From positions 1 through 64,000 of the forward strand of contig SECP01000012.1 in the NCBI GenBank assembly GCA_004193285.1: 64,000 bases of DNA. Reading direction: 5' to 3'. Within the stretch, counting starts at the first letter, position 1; each line of letters starts with the position of its first letter. The stretch is from Myxococcales bacterium. GTDB lineage: Bacteria > Myxococcota_A > Polyangia > Polyangiales > Polyangiaceae. The notes below the pieces were generated by a model. It had not been told where the DNA came from and did no database searches. It saw only the letters and a program-made list of their open reading frames with translations. Made by a program: the position numbers and the translations under genes. Below are positions 1 through 8,299 of the stretch, in pieces.

Positions 1-2
1 GC

Positions 3-1934
3 GGCGGCGGGGGGGACGGAGGCAACGGGGCGGACGAGCCGACGCCCGTTTCGGTGTCGCCCCTCCTACCCGAAGACGACGTGACGGCTCCCATCGACTG
101 CGCCGGGCCATCCCCGCTCGAGCACTGGCAGTTCCCGAGCTCTCCTCAGCCGCGAGCCGTGCTCGCCATCGATCCTAAGAGCTCCACCACCTTTTACGGA
201 CAGCTGAGCTCCTCGCTCCCCTCGGGGGCGCCGTCAGATTTCTCCGCGTGGTTGCTGCGGACGGACGACGGCGGCTCGACGTGGTGTCAACTGGATTTGC
301 CGGAGCGCATCCAGGAGCTGGTCGTATCGCCTGTCGATCGAAGCGTGCTCTACGCAGCGGGAGCCACGCACTACTACCGCAGCGCGGATTACGGCACCAC
401 CTGGGAGAAGCGAGCGGCGGTCGGCGGCGGGCGGCTCGTGGCCCACGACACGCAGGTCGACACCGTGTACGAGCTCGGCGCGAGAGCTCGGCGATCCGTA
501 GATGGCGGCGCTTCTTGGGAGGCTGCGGGCGGCAGCGAGCCAGCGCAAGAAATCGCGTTTGCCGAAGACGGACGAGAGATTCTTTACGGCGTGAGCGAGC
601 CCTGCACTCTGCGCCGCTCCAGTGATTGGGGCCAAACTTGGCGACAGTTCCGCATCGCGGATAGCTGCCCCGACGAGGCAGGAGGAGGCCCGTCGCGTCC
701 CCTGATGGTGAGCTCCGGCATCGTCTATTTCACCCAGTGGATGAACGGGAAGACGCTCGTTCGCTACTCGACCGACAACGGCGAGCATTGGGAGCAGACG
801 GACGCGCTGTCACTGGAGGATGGGCAGCCCCTCTCGTTCCGCGGCGATGCTCCCGGCGTGCTCTACCTGTCTGGCCGCACGGAAGTGCTGCGCAGCACGG
901 ACTACGGACAAACCTGGAGCGAGCACCTGACCGTACCAGACGGCGGTCACGTGTCGACTCTGGGTCCGCGCTCTGGCGTGTTCCACGCCCAGGAGTCACT
1001 CGACCTCTCGTTGTTGTCCGTGGACGACGGCGAAAGCTGGACCACTACCGCCGTCGCGCGCGACGGAGCTGTCTACACGACCGCCATCGGTCCTGATTAC
1101 CTCTACATAGCGGGCGCTCACTGGCTGTATCGCTCCAAGGACGGCGGAAAAACCTTCGAGTCGCTCGCTTGGCCCAGCGTCGCAGCGGGCTCACGACGAC
1201 TCGTCGTAGCACCCTACGACGCGGGTCTCGTGCTCGCGAGCGACGGCAACCGCTGGCGGCTCTCGAAAGACGCGGGTAACAGTTGGCCCCCCTGGTCACC
1301 GATCATCAACGGCACGGAAGGCCCGGCCGTCTTCGAATCGGTGACGTTCGATCTGTCAAGTCAAAGCACCTGGTACGCGACGTTGCCTGGCGGTTCGCAC
1401 GTGCTTCAGAGCTACACTGGCGGAGGCTGGTTCAACAATCTGCAGACGAGCAGCCCGGCCCGCGACGTGATCACAGCCTACAAGGGCCGAGTCGTCTACG
1501 CGTTGGGAGGCGATCTCGAAGCCCCGGAGGTGGACCGGACTGACGACGCAGGCGGAATTTGGATGAACATATGCACCCCTCCCGAGCTCTGCCCAGTCTC
1601 CGTACAAGTGCATCCCACCTCGCCGGCCATCCTCGTCGGGGTCGGGAACGAGAAGACCGGAGGCGCCACTCAGCCGGTGCTCATGAGCTCGAGTGATGGT
1701 GGCCGCACCTGGCGCAGACAAGCTGTCACCGCCGGCACTTCGTGGCGAACCTTCTTCGGCAGCAACCAAAACCCCTTCGCCTGGTCTTCACTCGACCACG
1801 CCTACCGCAGCGACAACCTCGGCGTGACCTGGTCACGCTTCTCGGTGCCCGTCGCAGGAGAAGTCGCTCGCGACTACTCCTCGGCCGAAGGCGTCTTCGT
1901 GAGCAACGGCGGCATCTGGCGCTACCAGCCTTGA
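3..1934 (+). CDS. BNR/Asp-box repeat surface lipoprotein, 5'-truncated by window edge
   Basis: The reading frame is open from the first bases, where it encodes a Gly-rich linker (GGGGDGGNGADEP), so the true start and signal peptide lie outside the window; the GTG at 54 is only the first start-like codon visible. About a dozen Asp-box motifs of the form S-x-D-x-G-x-x-W are spread through the protein (LRSTDYGQTW, SSSDGGRTW, SVDDGESW, SKDAGNSW). They indicate a BNR/VPS10-like beta-propeller, a fold used for carbohydrate or protein binding outside the cell. No catalytic arginine triad of true sialidases can be assigned. The Gly-rich linker resembles those following lipoboxes elsewhere in this window, so an outer-surface lipoprotein is inferred. 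A second protein of this type is encoded at 58040-59383. Confidence 0.8.
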   Translation, partial: GGGGDGGNGADEPTPVSVSPLLPEDDVTAPIDCAGPSPLEHWQFPSSPQPRAVLAIDPKSSTTFYGQLSSSLPSGAPSDFSAWLLRTDDGGSTWCQLDLPERIQELVVSPVDRSVLYAAGATHYYRSADYGTTWEKRAAVGGGRLVAHDTQVDTVYELGARARRSVDGGASWEAAGGSEPAQEIAFAEDGREILYGVSEPCTLRRSSDWGQTWRQFRIADSCPDEAGGGPSRPLMVSSGIVYFTQWMNGKTLVRYSTDNGEHWEQTDALSLEDGQPLSFRGDAPGVLYLSGRTEVLRSTDYGQTWSEHLTVPDGGHVSTLGPRSGVFHAQESLDLSLLSVDDGESWTTTAVARDGAVYTTAIGPDYLYIAGAHWLYRSKDGGKTFESLAWPSVAAGSRRLVVAPYDAGLVLASDGNRWRLSKDAGNSWPPWSPIINGTEGPAVFESVTFDLSSQSTWYATLPGGSHVLQSYTGGGWFNNLQTSSPARDVITAYKGRVVYALGGDLEAPEVDRTDDAGGIWMNICTPPELCPVSVQVHPTSPAILVGVGNEKTGGATQPVLMSSSDGGRTWRRQAVTAGTSWRTFFGSNQNPFAWSSLDHAYRSDNLGVTWSRFSVPVAGEVARDYSSAEGVFVSNGGIWRYQP

Positions 1935-1963
1935 ATTAGCGCAGCACTCAAGCCCGAGCACGA

Positions 1964-2018
1964 GCCGAGCACACGTTTGGAAGCCGTCGGAGGCCGAAGG
2001 CCGACGGCGGTGGGCGAC
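1964..2018. repeat. Dispersed intergenic hairpin element, copy 1 (divergent, short)
   Basis: This stretch shares GCCGAGCACACGTTTGG and the hairpin-plus-GGTGGGC tail with two other intergenic sites (9298-9383 and 32853-32939). The hairpin is GTCGG/CCGAC around an AGGCCGAAGG loop. It lies between two convergent genes, just downstream of the stop of the minus-strand gene ending at 2044. It is shorter and more diverged than the other copies. It may act as a bidirectional terminator or be a REP-like mobile element. Confidence 0.7.
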
Positions 2019-2043
2019 CAAGGGCGCGAAGCCGATACGGCGA

Positions 2044-4485
2044 TCATTCGTCTCCGACTGCCCACTTTTGCGACCAAGCCGTGGACACCTCGCCGTGCGC
2101 GAATTCTCGAGCGCTGCCTGCAGAGCGGCCACCGGCGATCGCTCGTAGCGCGGCGAGGCCTCGCTCGCGGGCACCGGACATGTCCAAGGCCGAGACGACG
2201 GTGGAAGCGACGAGCGCCAGGTGCTCTTGCTCGGCGGGCTCGAGCTCCAGCTCGCGTCGATACACGAGCACGACCACGAGCGTGACGCCCCGGCTCGGCC
2301 GCAGCGGTAGCACCGCGAGATACCGGATCCGTTCATGCTCGATGAAAGCGCGCGCTCTCGCCAAGTCCGCTAGTAGTGGAGCACTTGCGTGGGGGTCCGC
2401 CTGCTTGAAAGTGGGTTCCTCTTCGAGAGCGCTCTCGAGCTCTTCATAGCTGACGAACCGCTTTTGACCCAGACGAGCCACGGCCTCGACCAGTGAGAAA
2501 AGGAGGCGACGGTCGGGGTGCGTGCCGAAGCTGATCCCGCAGGCGGTTACGTCTTCCGCGCAGCCAGTGTCGTAAACTTTGAACAGCAGGCTCAAGTCGG
2601 CCGCAGTCAGACCGAGCAGGCTTCCCGTCGCCAACGTTTCACGCTCCACGACGGGCCGGGACACCGCATCCGATAGCGCGTTGGCCGTCTTCAGCTGGCC
2701 GAGGATCTGACACCGCCGGTCACGCTCGGCGGCGTAAGCAGTGGCGACTCGAATGCAGCGCGCAGCCCGCTCGACGACGAAGCCGACCCACGGCATCTCT
2801 TCTGCCTCAGGCTCTTCGCCCTCACCTTGATGAACGTAGATCAGGCCCACCCCAGGACCAGCCAGCATGGGAAACGCGGTCATCGAATAGTAGCCTTGCT
2901 GGGCGATCTTCGGGTTTTGCCGCAGTAGGTCCTCACCGCGGCGCGTGCGCCACGTCTTTGCCCGGAGCGCGGCCGCCCCCAGGCCGTCGGGACGTGGCGT
3001 TCCTCCGATGTTGCCGTCCATGCATTCCGAGGGCGTCAGCCAGGAGACCGCCTTCTCTGCGTCGCTGCGGAAGCAGTAGTCGGCGTGCCAGCGCAGGTTG
3101 CCCTGGCCGGTCTTGTGTCCCAAGTGAAGAGTCGTCGAGCGCGCGTGGGTAAGTCGGCGCACGACGGTGACGATCGTGTCGAGGACGTGCGGTAGCGTGC
3201 ACCGGTAGAGCTCCGGCGCACGCCGGAGCGCGAGCGCCGCGAGCTCGAGAAAGTCGGACTTGGCATGCTCCAGGTTTTCAATCCCCACCTCTAGCGTGCC
3301 GAACGCGCGCGGAATGCAGCCGCGAGGAGTCACCAACTTGAGGCTAGGATGAAGCCCGCCGGGCAGCAGCTCCCAATAGCAAGCGCTGTTCACGACCCGC
3401 CCGTTTGCGTCATGCACCAGTATCAGCGGGATGAAAAAACGCGGCGAGGTATGCTGAAAGTGCGTTTTTACGAATTCGTCCAGACGCGGGTCGTCCGGCA
3501 TGACGAGCTCGGCCGTGCTCGACAGCAAGACCTCGCATTGAATATCCTGCTCTTGCCACTCGAGGTGAGGGTGGATTGGATGTCGCACCCGCCCTACCCA
3601 GCGCGCCGACTCGCCGGTGCCGGCGATGGCTTCGACGATTCCTTCCTCGACGTTGATGAGGTTGACGACCGAGAAGGCATACCCGCGCGCGGTCGCGTCG
3701 ACGCACAGCCCAGCAGCCACTTCCTCCAGCTGCTCTAGCTGGGCGACCGCCTTGTCGATGACCGAGGCAAAAGCGATCGCTCGTCGAGGAGAGATGCGCG
3801 CGCGCGAGGGACGAAGCGCTCGAAGCGCCGGTGCGCTCCGAAAGACGCCACTGGGAGCAAGCCTCTCCGCCGCTTGTTCCCAGCGGTCTCGCCCCCTCGG
3901 CGGGGCGGCTTCGAGCAGGGACTGATCGCGGTAGGCGCGCGCCTCCAGCTGTTCGTCACCCGTGATCATCGCCGCGAGCGCAAGCTCCGCCGGGGTAGCT
4001 TGGGTCAGCAGGTAGCGGCGCAAGAACGCGGTCGCGCGCAGCCAGCGCCCTCGTTCTTTGCGGCGGCCGCCTTCGAGCAGCTCGAGGTTCCGAACGATCT
4101 CCATGAACCGGGTCTTGAAGCCGGCACGACGCGAATCCACCACGGCTTCCAGCTCGGGCCAGCGCGGGGCAGGCGGCCAAGCGAGCGGCCGACTCTCCGC
4201 AATTCGTCGGCAGATGCGCGCGGGGGTCGATTCGGAGAAGGCGGCCGAGCTCGCCTCGCGCTTCTCGTCCGCCAGCGCCTCCGCCACGCGAGTCGCAGCC
4301 GCGTGACAAACGTCACAGTCGCGGATGGCAGGCTCTGCCTGCAGAGCGCGTAGGAAGTCAGCGGGTTCGGCGACGCGCTCCAGTAGCTCGAGCACGAGGG
4401 TTCGCAGCTTACGCTCGGGCATGCAAACGTGCCGGAGCTCATCTCCCCCCGTGGCGGGAGGACGGACTGGGTCGTACATGGTCAA
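2044..4485 (-). CDS. Large GAF-type cytoplasmic protein of unknown function, partner of sigma-54 activator
   Basis: 813 residues without signal peptide or membrane segment. Residues about 230-400, 410-580 and 600-770 have the alternating alpha/beta look and hydrophobic strands of GAF-like sensory domains, but I cannot assign ligand residues and find no kinase, cyclase or DNA-binding domain. The N-terminus carries DCDVCH, which resembles the cysteine pair of anti-sigma zinc fingers; a heme c site is unlikely in a cytoplasmic protein. The start is probably the TTG at 4485, because AGGAG lies seven bases before it, whereas the in-frame ATG at 4479 has a 13-base gap. It follows the sigma-54 activator by 64 bases on the same strand, so the two are likely cotranscribed and this protein may modulate the activator. 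Function is inferred from context only. Confidence 0.75.
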   Translation of the reverse strand: MTMYDPVRPPATGGDELRHVCMPERKLRTLVLELLERVAEPADFLRALQAEPAIRDCDVCHAAATRVAEALADEKREASSAAFSESTPARICRRIAESRPLAWPPAPRWPELEAVVDSRRAGFKTRFMEIVRNLELLEGGRRKERGRWLRATAFLRRYLLTQATPAELALAAMITGDEQLEARAYRDQSLLEAAPPRGRDRWEQAAERLAPSGVFRSAPALRALRPSRARISPRRAIAFASVIDKAVAQLEQLEEVAAGLCVDATARGYAFSVVNLINVEEGIVEAIAGTGESARWVGRVRHPIHPHLEWQEQDIQCEVLLSSTAELVMPDDPRLDEFVKTHFQHTSPRFFIPLILVHDANGRVVNSACYWELLPGGLHPSLKLVTPRGCIPRAFGTLEVGIENLEHAKSDFLELAALALRRAPELYRCTLPHVLDTIVTVVRRLTHARSTTLHLGHKTGQGNLRWHADYCFRSDAEKAVSWLTPSECMDGNIGGTPRPDGLGAAALRAKTWRTRRGEDLLRQNPKIAQQGYYSMTAFPMLAGPGVGLIYVHQGEGEEPEAEEMPWVGFVVERAARCIRVATAYAAERDRRCQILGQLKTANALSDAVSRPVVERETLATGSLLGLTAADLSLLFKVYDTGCAEDVTACGISFGTHPDRRLLFSLVEAVARLGQKRFVSYEELESALEEEPTFKQADPHASAPLLADLARARAFIEHERIRYLAVLPLRPSRGVTLVVVLVYRRELELEPAEQEHLALVASTVVSALDMSGARERGLAALRAIAGGRSAGSAREFAHGEVSTAWSQKWAVGDE

Positions 4486-4549
4486 GCTTCAACTCCTTCG
4501 ACGATCGAAAAATTCGCGCGGCACACCGATAGGCGCCCGCCTCGACGAC

Positions 4550-6184
4550 TCATTCGCCCTTCGCCTTGCGAACGAGCTGGGCCGCTCGATCGCCCGCGCC
4601 CAAGAGCAGAGCCGCCGCGGCCGCCCAGGCATCCAGCCCCACGTTGTCACCGGCGGTTTGCAGGATTCGGTCGGCGAACGCCAACGACTCCTCGCTACTC
4701 AACCTATTGAGATCGACGCCGCAAACGACGCCGAGGAGCCGCCTCCTTCTGAGGTAGCCGATCCACGCGCCGGGAGCTCCTCCGCCGATCTTGCCTATGA
4801 CGTCCGAGAGAATCAGCCGCCAGGGCGGGGAGCCTCCGCACTGAGTCGGCCAGTGCCGGACGAAGGACCGCAAGAAAGAATCCATTTGCCGGCGGCTCAG
4901 CTCATCCGGCTGCGGAGACAGTGGAGAAAGGGCCTGAGCTTCCGGCGCGAGGGGTGGGGGTAGCACGGTCTGGGCGTTACTCGCGCCGACCCGGCTCCCA
5001 CCGAGGGCTCGCCGCACGTGCTCGGCATCGATCCATTCGCCATCGCGCTCGACTGCAAGGACGCGCAGCACGTTCTGCAGCTCGCGCAAGTTGCCGGGCC
5101 AAGAATGGGTGGCGAGCGTCTGATGCGCAGCCGGGGTCATGCCGCGGGGACGACAGCCGGAGCGCTCGCTCACCCGCGCCAGTAAGGTATCTGCCAGCTC
5201 GATTACCTCCTCCCCGCGCTCACAGAGCCGCGGCACCAAGAGCGTCTTTGCGGCGAGTCTGAAGTAGAGGTCCTGGCGAAAGCTGCGGTCGTTCACCATC
5301 TGCGGAAGATCGTGGTGCGTGGCCGTGATGAAGCGTACATCGCAGTCGATGGGCTTGCTGCCAGCGTTGGCCCCAACGCGGAGGAACCCCCGAGTATCGA
5401 GGGGAGTGAGGAACTTCATTTGCAGCGCCCAAGGCAGATCGCCTATCTCATCCAAAAAAAGAGTGCCTTCGTGGGCAGCCTCGAGCACGCCTATTCGCCG
5501 TTGCTTCGCGTCCGTGAAGGCGCCTTTCTCGCAACCGAAGATTTCGACCTCCGCGGTGGCTGGCGTCAGCAGCGAGCAGTCCAGGCGAATGAACGGCTTG
5601 TCACGTCGAGCGGAAGCTTGGTGAATCATTTTCGCGAGGGTCGACTTCCCGCTGCCGGTGTCGCCGAGCAGCAGTACGGGGAGATCGGACTCCGCGATCT
5701 TCTCCGCTTGGCGCCCCAACTCGACCATCACCGGGCTGCGACCCAAACGGCCTGCGAAGGGCAAATCCTCGCGTGCAAGCGGCATCGACGAAGTGAGCTG
5801 GCGCGCGGCATCGCGCTTGGCTTCAATCAAGACGAAGACACTCCCGCGGCAGCGCCCGACTGGAAGCAGCGCTGCGCCCGAGGGCTCGAGTCGGGGTTTG
5901 CCGCTTGCGGCCACTTCAACCACGCTTGGCGCGACGCTTTCCAGCAGTTGCTCGGGGTCTTCGATGCCGGCGCAGGCGGCGAGACTTACCTCGCCGGTTT
6001 CGGCTGAATGCACAAGCACCGCCAAACGCGGCAGCTCGGTGCCCTGCGGAACGGGTGACAGCTCGTGGGTCCGTGCGTCTCCCTCACGCTCGGGTTGGAC
6101 CGTCCAAAATCTGGAAGAACGATCTCGATCGCCCCCGTCGCGCCCGCGTGCGTTGGAACCCTCAACGTCACCATCTGCAACCAT
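4550..6184 (-). CDS. Sigma-54-dependent enhancer-binding protein (AAA+), variant GAFTDA loop
   Basis: 544 residues from the ATG at 6184. Residues 50-125 look like a GAF-type sensor domain. The AAA+ domain (about 145-385) has Walker A GDTGSGKST (174-182), Walker B TLFLDEIGD (241-249) and the FRQDLYFRL arginine-finger segment (302-310). The sigma-54 contacting loop reads GAFTDA (221-226) instead of the usual GAFTGA. After the AAA+ lid there are about 150 residues with no recognisable Fis-type helix-turn-helix, so DNA binding is unexplained. The frame is open upstream to 6388, but that start would lie before the sigma-54 promoter at 6301-6316, so 6184 is preferred. Family proteins remodel sigma-54 RNA polymerase using ATP. 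The next gene (2044-4485) is probably in the same operon. Confidence 0.9.
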   Translation of the reverse strand: MVADGDVEGSNARGRDGGDRDRSSRFWTVQPEREGDARTHELSPVPQGTELPRLAVLVHSAETGEVSLAACAGIEDPEQLLESVAPSVVEVAASGKPRLEPSGAALLPVGRCRGSVFVLIEAKRDAARQLTSSMPLAREDLPFAGRLGRSPVMVELGRQAEKIAESDLPVLLLGDTGSGKSTLAKMIHQASARRDKPFIRLDCSLLTPATAEVEIFGCEKGAFTDAKQRRIGVLEAAHEGTLFLDEIGDLPWALQMKFLTPLDTRGFLRVGANAGSKPIDCDVRFITATHHDLPQMVNDRSFRQDLYFRLAAKTLLVPRLCERGEEVIELADTLLARVSERSGCRPRGMTPAAHQTLATHSWPGNLRELQNVLRVLAVERDGEWIDAEHVRRALGGSRVGASNAQTVLPPPLAPEAQALSPLSPQPDELSRRQMDSFLRSFVRHWPTQCGGSPPWRLILSDVIGKIGGGAPGAWIGYLRRRRLLGVVCGVDLNRLSSEESLAFADRILQTAGDNVGLDAWAAAAALLLGAGDRAAQLVRKAKGE

Positions 6185-6300
6185 GCTCGAAACAATAGGC
6201 AAAGAACGCGCCCGATGGGATGTCAGACGTTCGAATTGCGGACCATCACCGCGAAGCGCGTCATGCGCCGTCGAGCGAGCACCCATTCCTTGCCTAGGAA

Positions 6301-6316
6301 AGCAGTTCTTGTGCCA
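6301..6316 (-). promoter_or_regulatory. Sigma-54 (-24/-12) promoter for the activator operon
   Basis: On the minus strand the sequence is TGGCACAAGAACTGCT, matching TGGCAC-N5-TTGC(A/T) at all but one conserved position, with GG and GC separated by the required ten bases. Transcription would start near 6290, giving a leader of about 105 bases before the ATG at 6184. This suggests that the activator gene is itself sigma-54 dependent, possibly autoregulated. The prediction rests on sequence match only. Confidence 0.7.
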
Positions 6317-6455
6317 CCGTGAGTGTGTGGCGCGTCGAGCTCGTGCGCGGACAGCTTCGTGCAACGTTGCGCTGCTCGTTCGTTTCAAATGTGCATCCTC
6401 GCGGGGTGGGGAACGAGCGCAAACGCTCCCAAAGCCTCCCGAATGCTTGGAAGCG

Positions 6456-6474
6456 CTTCGGAGCTCTTCCGAAG
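6456..6474. promoter_or_regulatory. Inverted repeat, candidate upstream activating site
   Basis: CTTCGGA and TCCGAAG form a perfect 7-base inverted repeat around a 5-base spacer, about 140 bases upstream of the sigma-54 promoter. Further CCGAA/TTCGG half-sites lie just to the left (about 6440-6461). The position suits an enhancer for a sigma-54 activator. The remainder of 6185-6610 holds no gene that I can support. Confidence 0.4.
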
Positions 6475-6610
6475 GCTCCTCCGCATGTGATGTTTTTCAG
6501 AACGTCCGAGTTCGGCACGAAGAGCGGCGCTGCTGAATCGCTTGGCCCAGTTCACGGCGTTGAACGCCGTGGCATCTCACGTGCACTAGCGAGCGTCCGC
6601 AGGAGAAAAG

Positions 6611-6943
6611 ATGCCAAGCTCGCAAAGTAACACTCGTGCTCCTCGAAGCCGTCGCACCGGTAGCGGCAAGCGCCCGCGGATTGCCCAGAGGAGGCAATCG
6701 GTGCTGGCGGCCGCTCTCGCGCTCATCTCTCTATTCGGCTGCTATGGCGCTGAGCCCGAGCGCACGGCGCCAAACGATACCCCGATGCGCTTCCGCCTGG
6801 ATGGCGTTGCCGAAAGCTGTCACCAGTCCAAGCGTGCCAAGGAGCTGCTTGCCGAAAACCATTCCCGGCGCTTCGCGCTCAGCCTCGTTCTGATTTTCGG
6901 GGCGGCTGATAGTCACGCGCCGCCGCTCGTCTGCGGCGACTAG
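6611..6943 (+). CDS. Small predicted lipoprotein of unknown function
   Basis: 110 residues. AGGAG lies seven bases before the ATG at 6611. An Arg/Lys-rich start is followed by a hydrophobic stretch ending in the lipobox LFGC at about residue 44, so export and lipidation are predicted, although the charged N-region is long. The rest has no recognised domain. The 3' end overlaps the convergent J-domain gene by four bases. High-GC shadow reading frames are common in this region, so the call rests mainly on the ribosome binding site and lipobox. Confidence 0.45.
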   Translation: MPSSQSNTRAPRSRRTGSGKRPRIAQRRQSVLAAALALISLFGCYGAEPERTAPNDTPMRFRLDGVAESCHQSKRAKELLAENHSRRFALSLVLIFGAADSHAPPLVCGD

Positions 6944-7374
6944 GGCGCGGTTGCCTCGAGCACTTTCTTGGCTTCGTTCACCTGCTGCGCCAAGAGGTCC
7001 GAGCCGCCGTGATCGGGATGAACCTTTTTGATGAGGTTGCGGTGGGCGGTTACGATCGCTTCCTTCGTCGCGTTTTCGCGGAGGCCCAGCACCCGGAGGG
7101 CGTCTTCGCGCGTCATCTGACCGCGCGAGCGGGGCACGGTGCTCGCTTGGGGAGGCCGCTCGCCCACGGCTTTGGCGCGAAGCCAGCCTGAGGCCAACCA
7201 TGCCAAGGCGGGCGCGATGACTACGAGCGTTCGCAATCCAAAGCGGGTCGCTAGTACCAAGCACGTGAGCGCGACCAACCCCGCAATGAAGCCGAAGCGC
7301 GCCCCCGGTGATGCACTGCGGCGCACGCCGACGCCGAAGAGCAAGAGGGCGGCGACGATTGCGATCCAGAGCAC
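6940..7374 (-). CDS. Membrane-anchored J-domain protein (DnaJ/Pam18-like)
   Basis: 144 residues. Two hydrophobic helices (about residues 2-18 and 27-67) precede a C-terminal J domain (about 87-144) with the essential HPD tripeptide in KKVHPDHGGSD and the helix II positive patch HRNLIKK. Such domains stimulate the ATPase of Hsp70 (DnaK), here probably at the inner face of the membrane, and the layout resembles Pam18/TIM14. There is no zinc-finger or Gly/Phe region, so it is a type III J protein. The start is a GTG at 7374 with AGAAGGG seven bases upstream. Confidence 0.85.
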   Translation of the reverse strand: MLWIAIVAALLLFGVGVRRSASPGARFGFIAGLVALTCLVLATRFGLRTLVVIAPALAWLASGWLRAKAVGERPPQASTVPRSRGQMTREDALRVLGLRENATKEAIVTAHRNLIKKVHPDHGGSDLLAQQVNEAKKVLEATAP

Positions 7375-7586
7375 CCAGCCCTTCTAGCACTCGCGGCGCT
7401 CCGCAGCCGCCGGAGGCCGCCGCGCGACGAGCTGCTTGCACGTGGGGTCGAGCATGGCTGGGCAAATAGCGCGGCTCCGTCGAGCCTCTCGGGAGGGCGC
7501 AGGGACTATCGTTGACGATTTCCGCCAACTCCTCCGGGAAGTCTGAGCCCGCCGGTGCCCCGCAGGGATCGTGGTACCTTGAGCAG

Positions 7587-8231
7587 GTGCGCTGGGAGCT
7601 TGGTTTGGCGTTGCTGGCCTGCGGGTGCGATCTGGTCGTCATCGGCTCAGCGCCCGTGCGCCAAGAAGTGCCTGACTCCCCAGTGGGTGAGGGCGGCATG
7701 AAGTCCGGAGCCGCCGGTGGAACGACCTTCCCACCCCCACCGCCGCTCACGGTCGATACACCGGCCGTGGCAGAGCCTGAGCCGGAGTTGGATTGGTGCA
7801 CGGTGGCCGCGCAACAAGGCGCCACCTTCTGCGAAGCCAGCGAGACCACGCTCGAGTATTGCGAGCCCGCACCGGTCGCCCCGCTGACCGAAGGCGCCGG
7901 AGGCGCGGAGGCGGGGTTGGGCGCGGATAGGGGTGGAGCTGGCGCAGGTCTGGGCGGAGCGGGTGAGGATGCGGGCGCTGCTGGTGCGAGTGCGAGTGCG
8001 AGTGCGAGCGCGAACGCTGGCACGGATGCGGGCGGAGCGCGCGGGGATGCGGGCGCCGCCGGCGCTTCAGGTGCCGCGAACGCGTGCCCGCAGTATGAGC
8101 ACCCGCCGTTTTGGGTCTACGATCTGGTCGTCCAGTGCGCGGCTCACTGTGGGGTCGCGATCAGGAGCTCTGAGCGCCGGCTCGGCGGCACTTGTTGCTA
8201 CACCGCCTATTCCGTTTACGGCGGGCGATAA
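7587..8231 (+). CDS. Ala/Gly-rich lipoprotein with Cys-rich C-terminal segment
   Basis: 214 residues from the GTG at 7587, which places a short hydrophobic segment and the lipobox LLAC right at the N-terminus; the frame is open further upstream to 7512. The middle is a low-complexity Ala/Gly linker including a run of Ala-Ser repeats (about 7980-8010). The C-terminal 48 residues contain clustered cysteines (CPQYEH, QCAAHCG, GTCCYTAY) and end in YGGR. Some myxobacterial secreted proteins have comparable CCY-type tails, but I cannot name a family. A disulfide-stabilised surface protein is inferred. Confidence 0.6.
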   Translation: MRWELGLALLACGCDLVVIGSAPVRQEVPDSPVGEGGMKSGAAGGTTFPPPPPLTVDTPAVAEPEPELDWCTVAAQQGATFCEASETTLEYCEPAPVAPLTEGAGGAEAGLGADRGGAGAGLGGAGEDAGAAGASASASASANAGTDAGGARGDAGAAGASGAANACPQYEHPPFWVYDLVVQCAAHCGVAIRSSERRLGGTCCYTAYSVYGGR

Positions 8232-8299
8232 GCCGGTCTGCCAAGTCGTTCACGCGCTCTTGTTGCGCTGCTGCGCGGAGGGGCCGATACTGACCGGCT

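Noticed and set aside
4303..4350. CxxCH in the GAF-type protein as a heme c site
   Set aside because: The protein has no signal peptide, so cytochrome c maturation is not expected.
6185..6388. Longer N-terminus of the sigma-54 activator
   Set aside because: It would begin upstream of the sigma-54 promoter and has no conserved residues.
6731..8023. A 430-residue minus-strand open frame
   Set aside because: It is Pro/Ala/Arg low-complexity opposite the lipoprotein linker and the J-domain gene, with no homology pattern; a GC-driven shadow.
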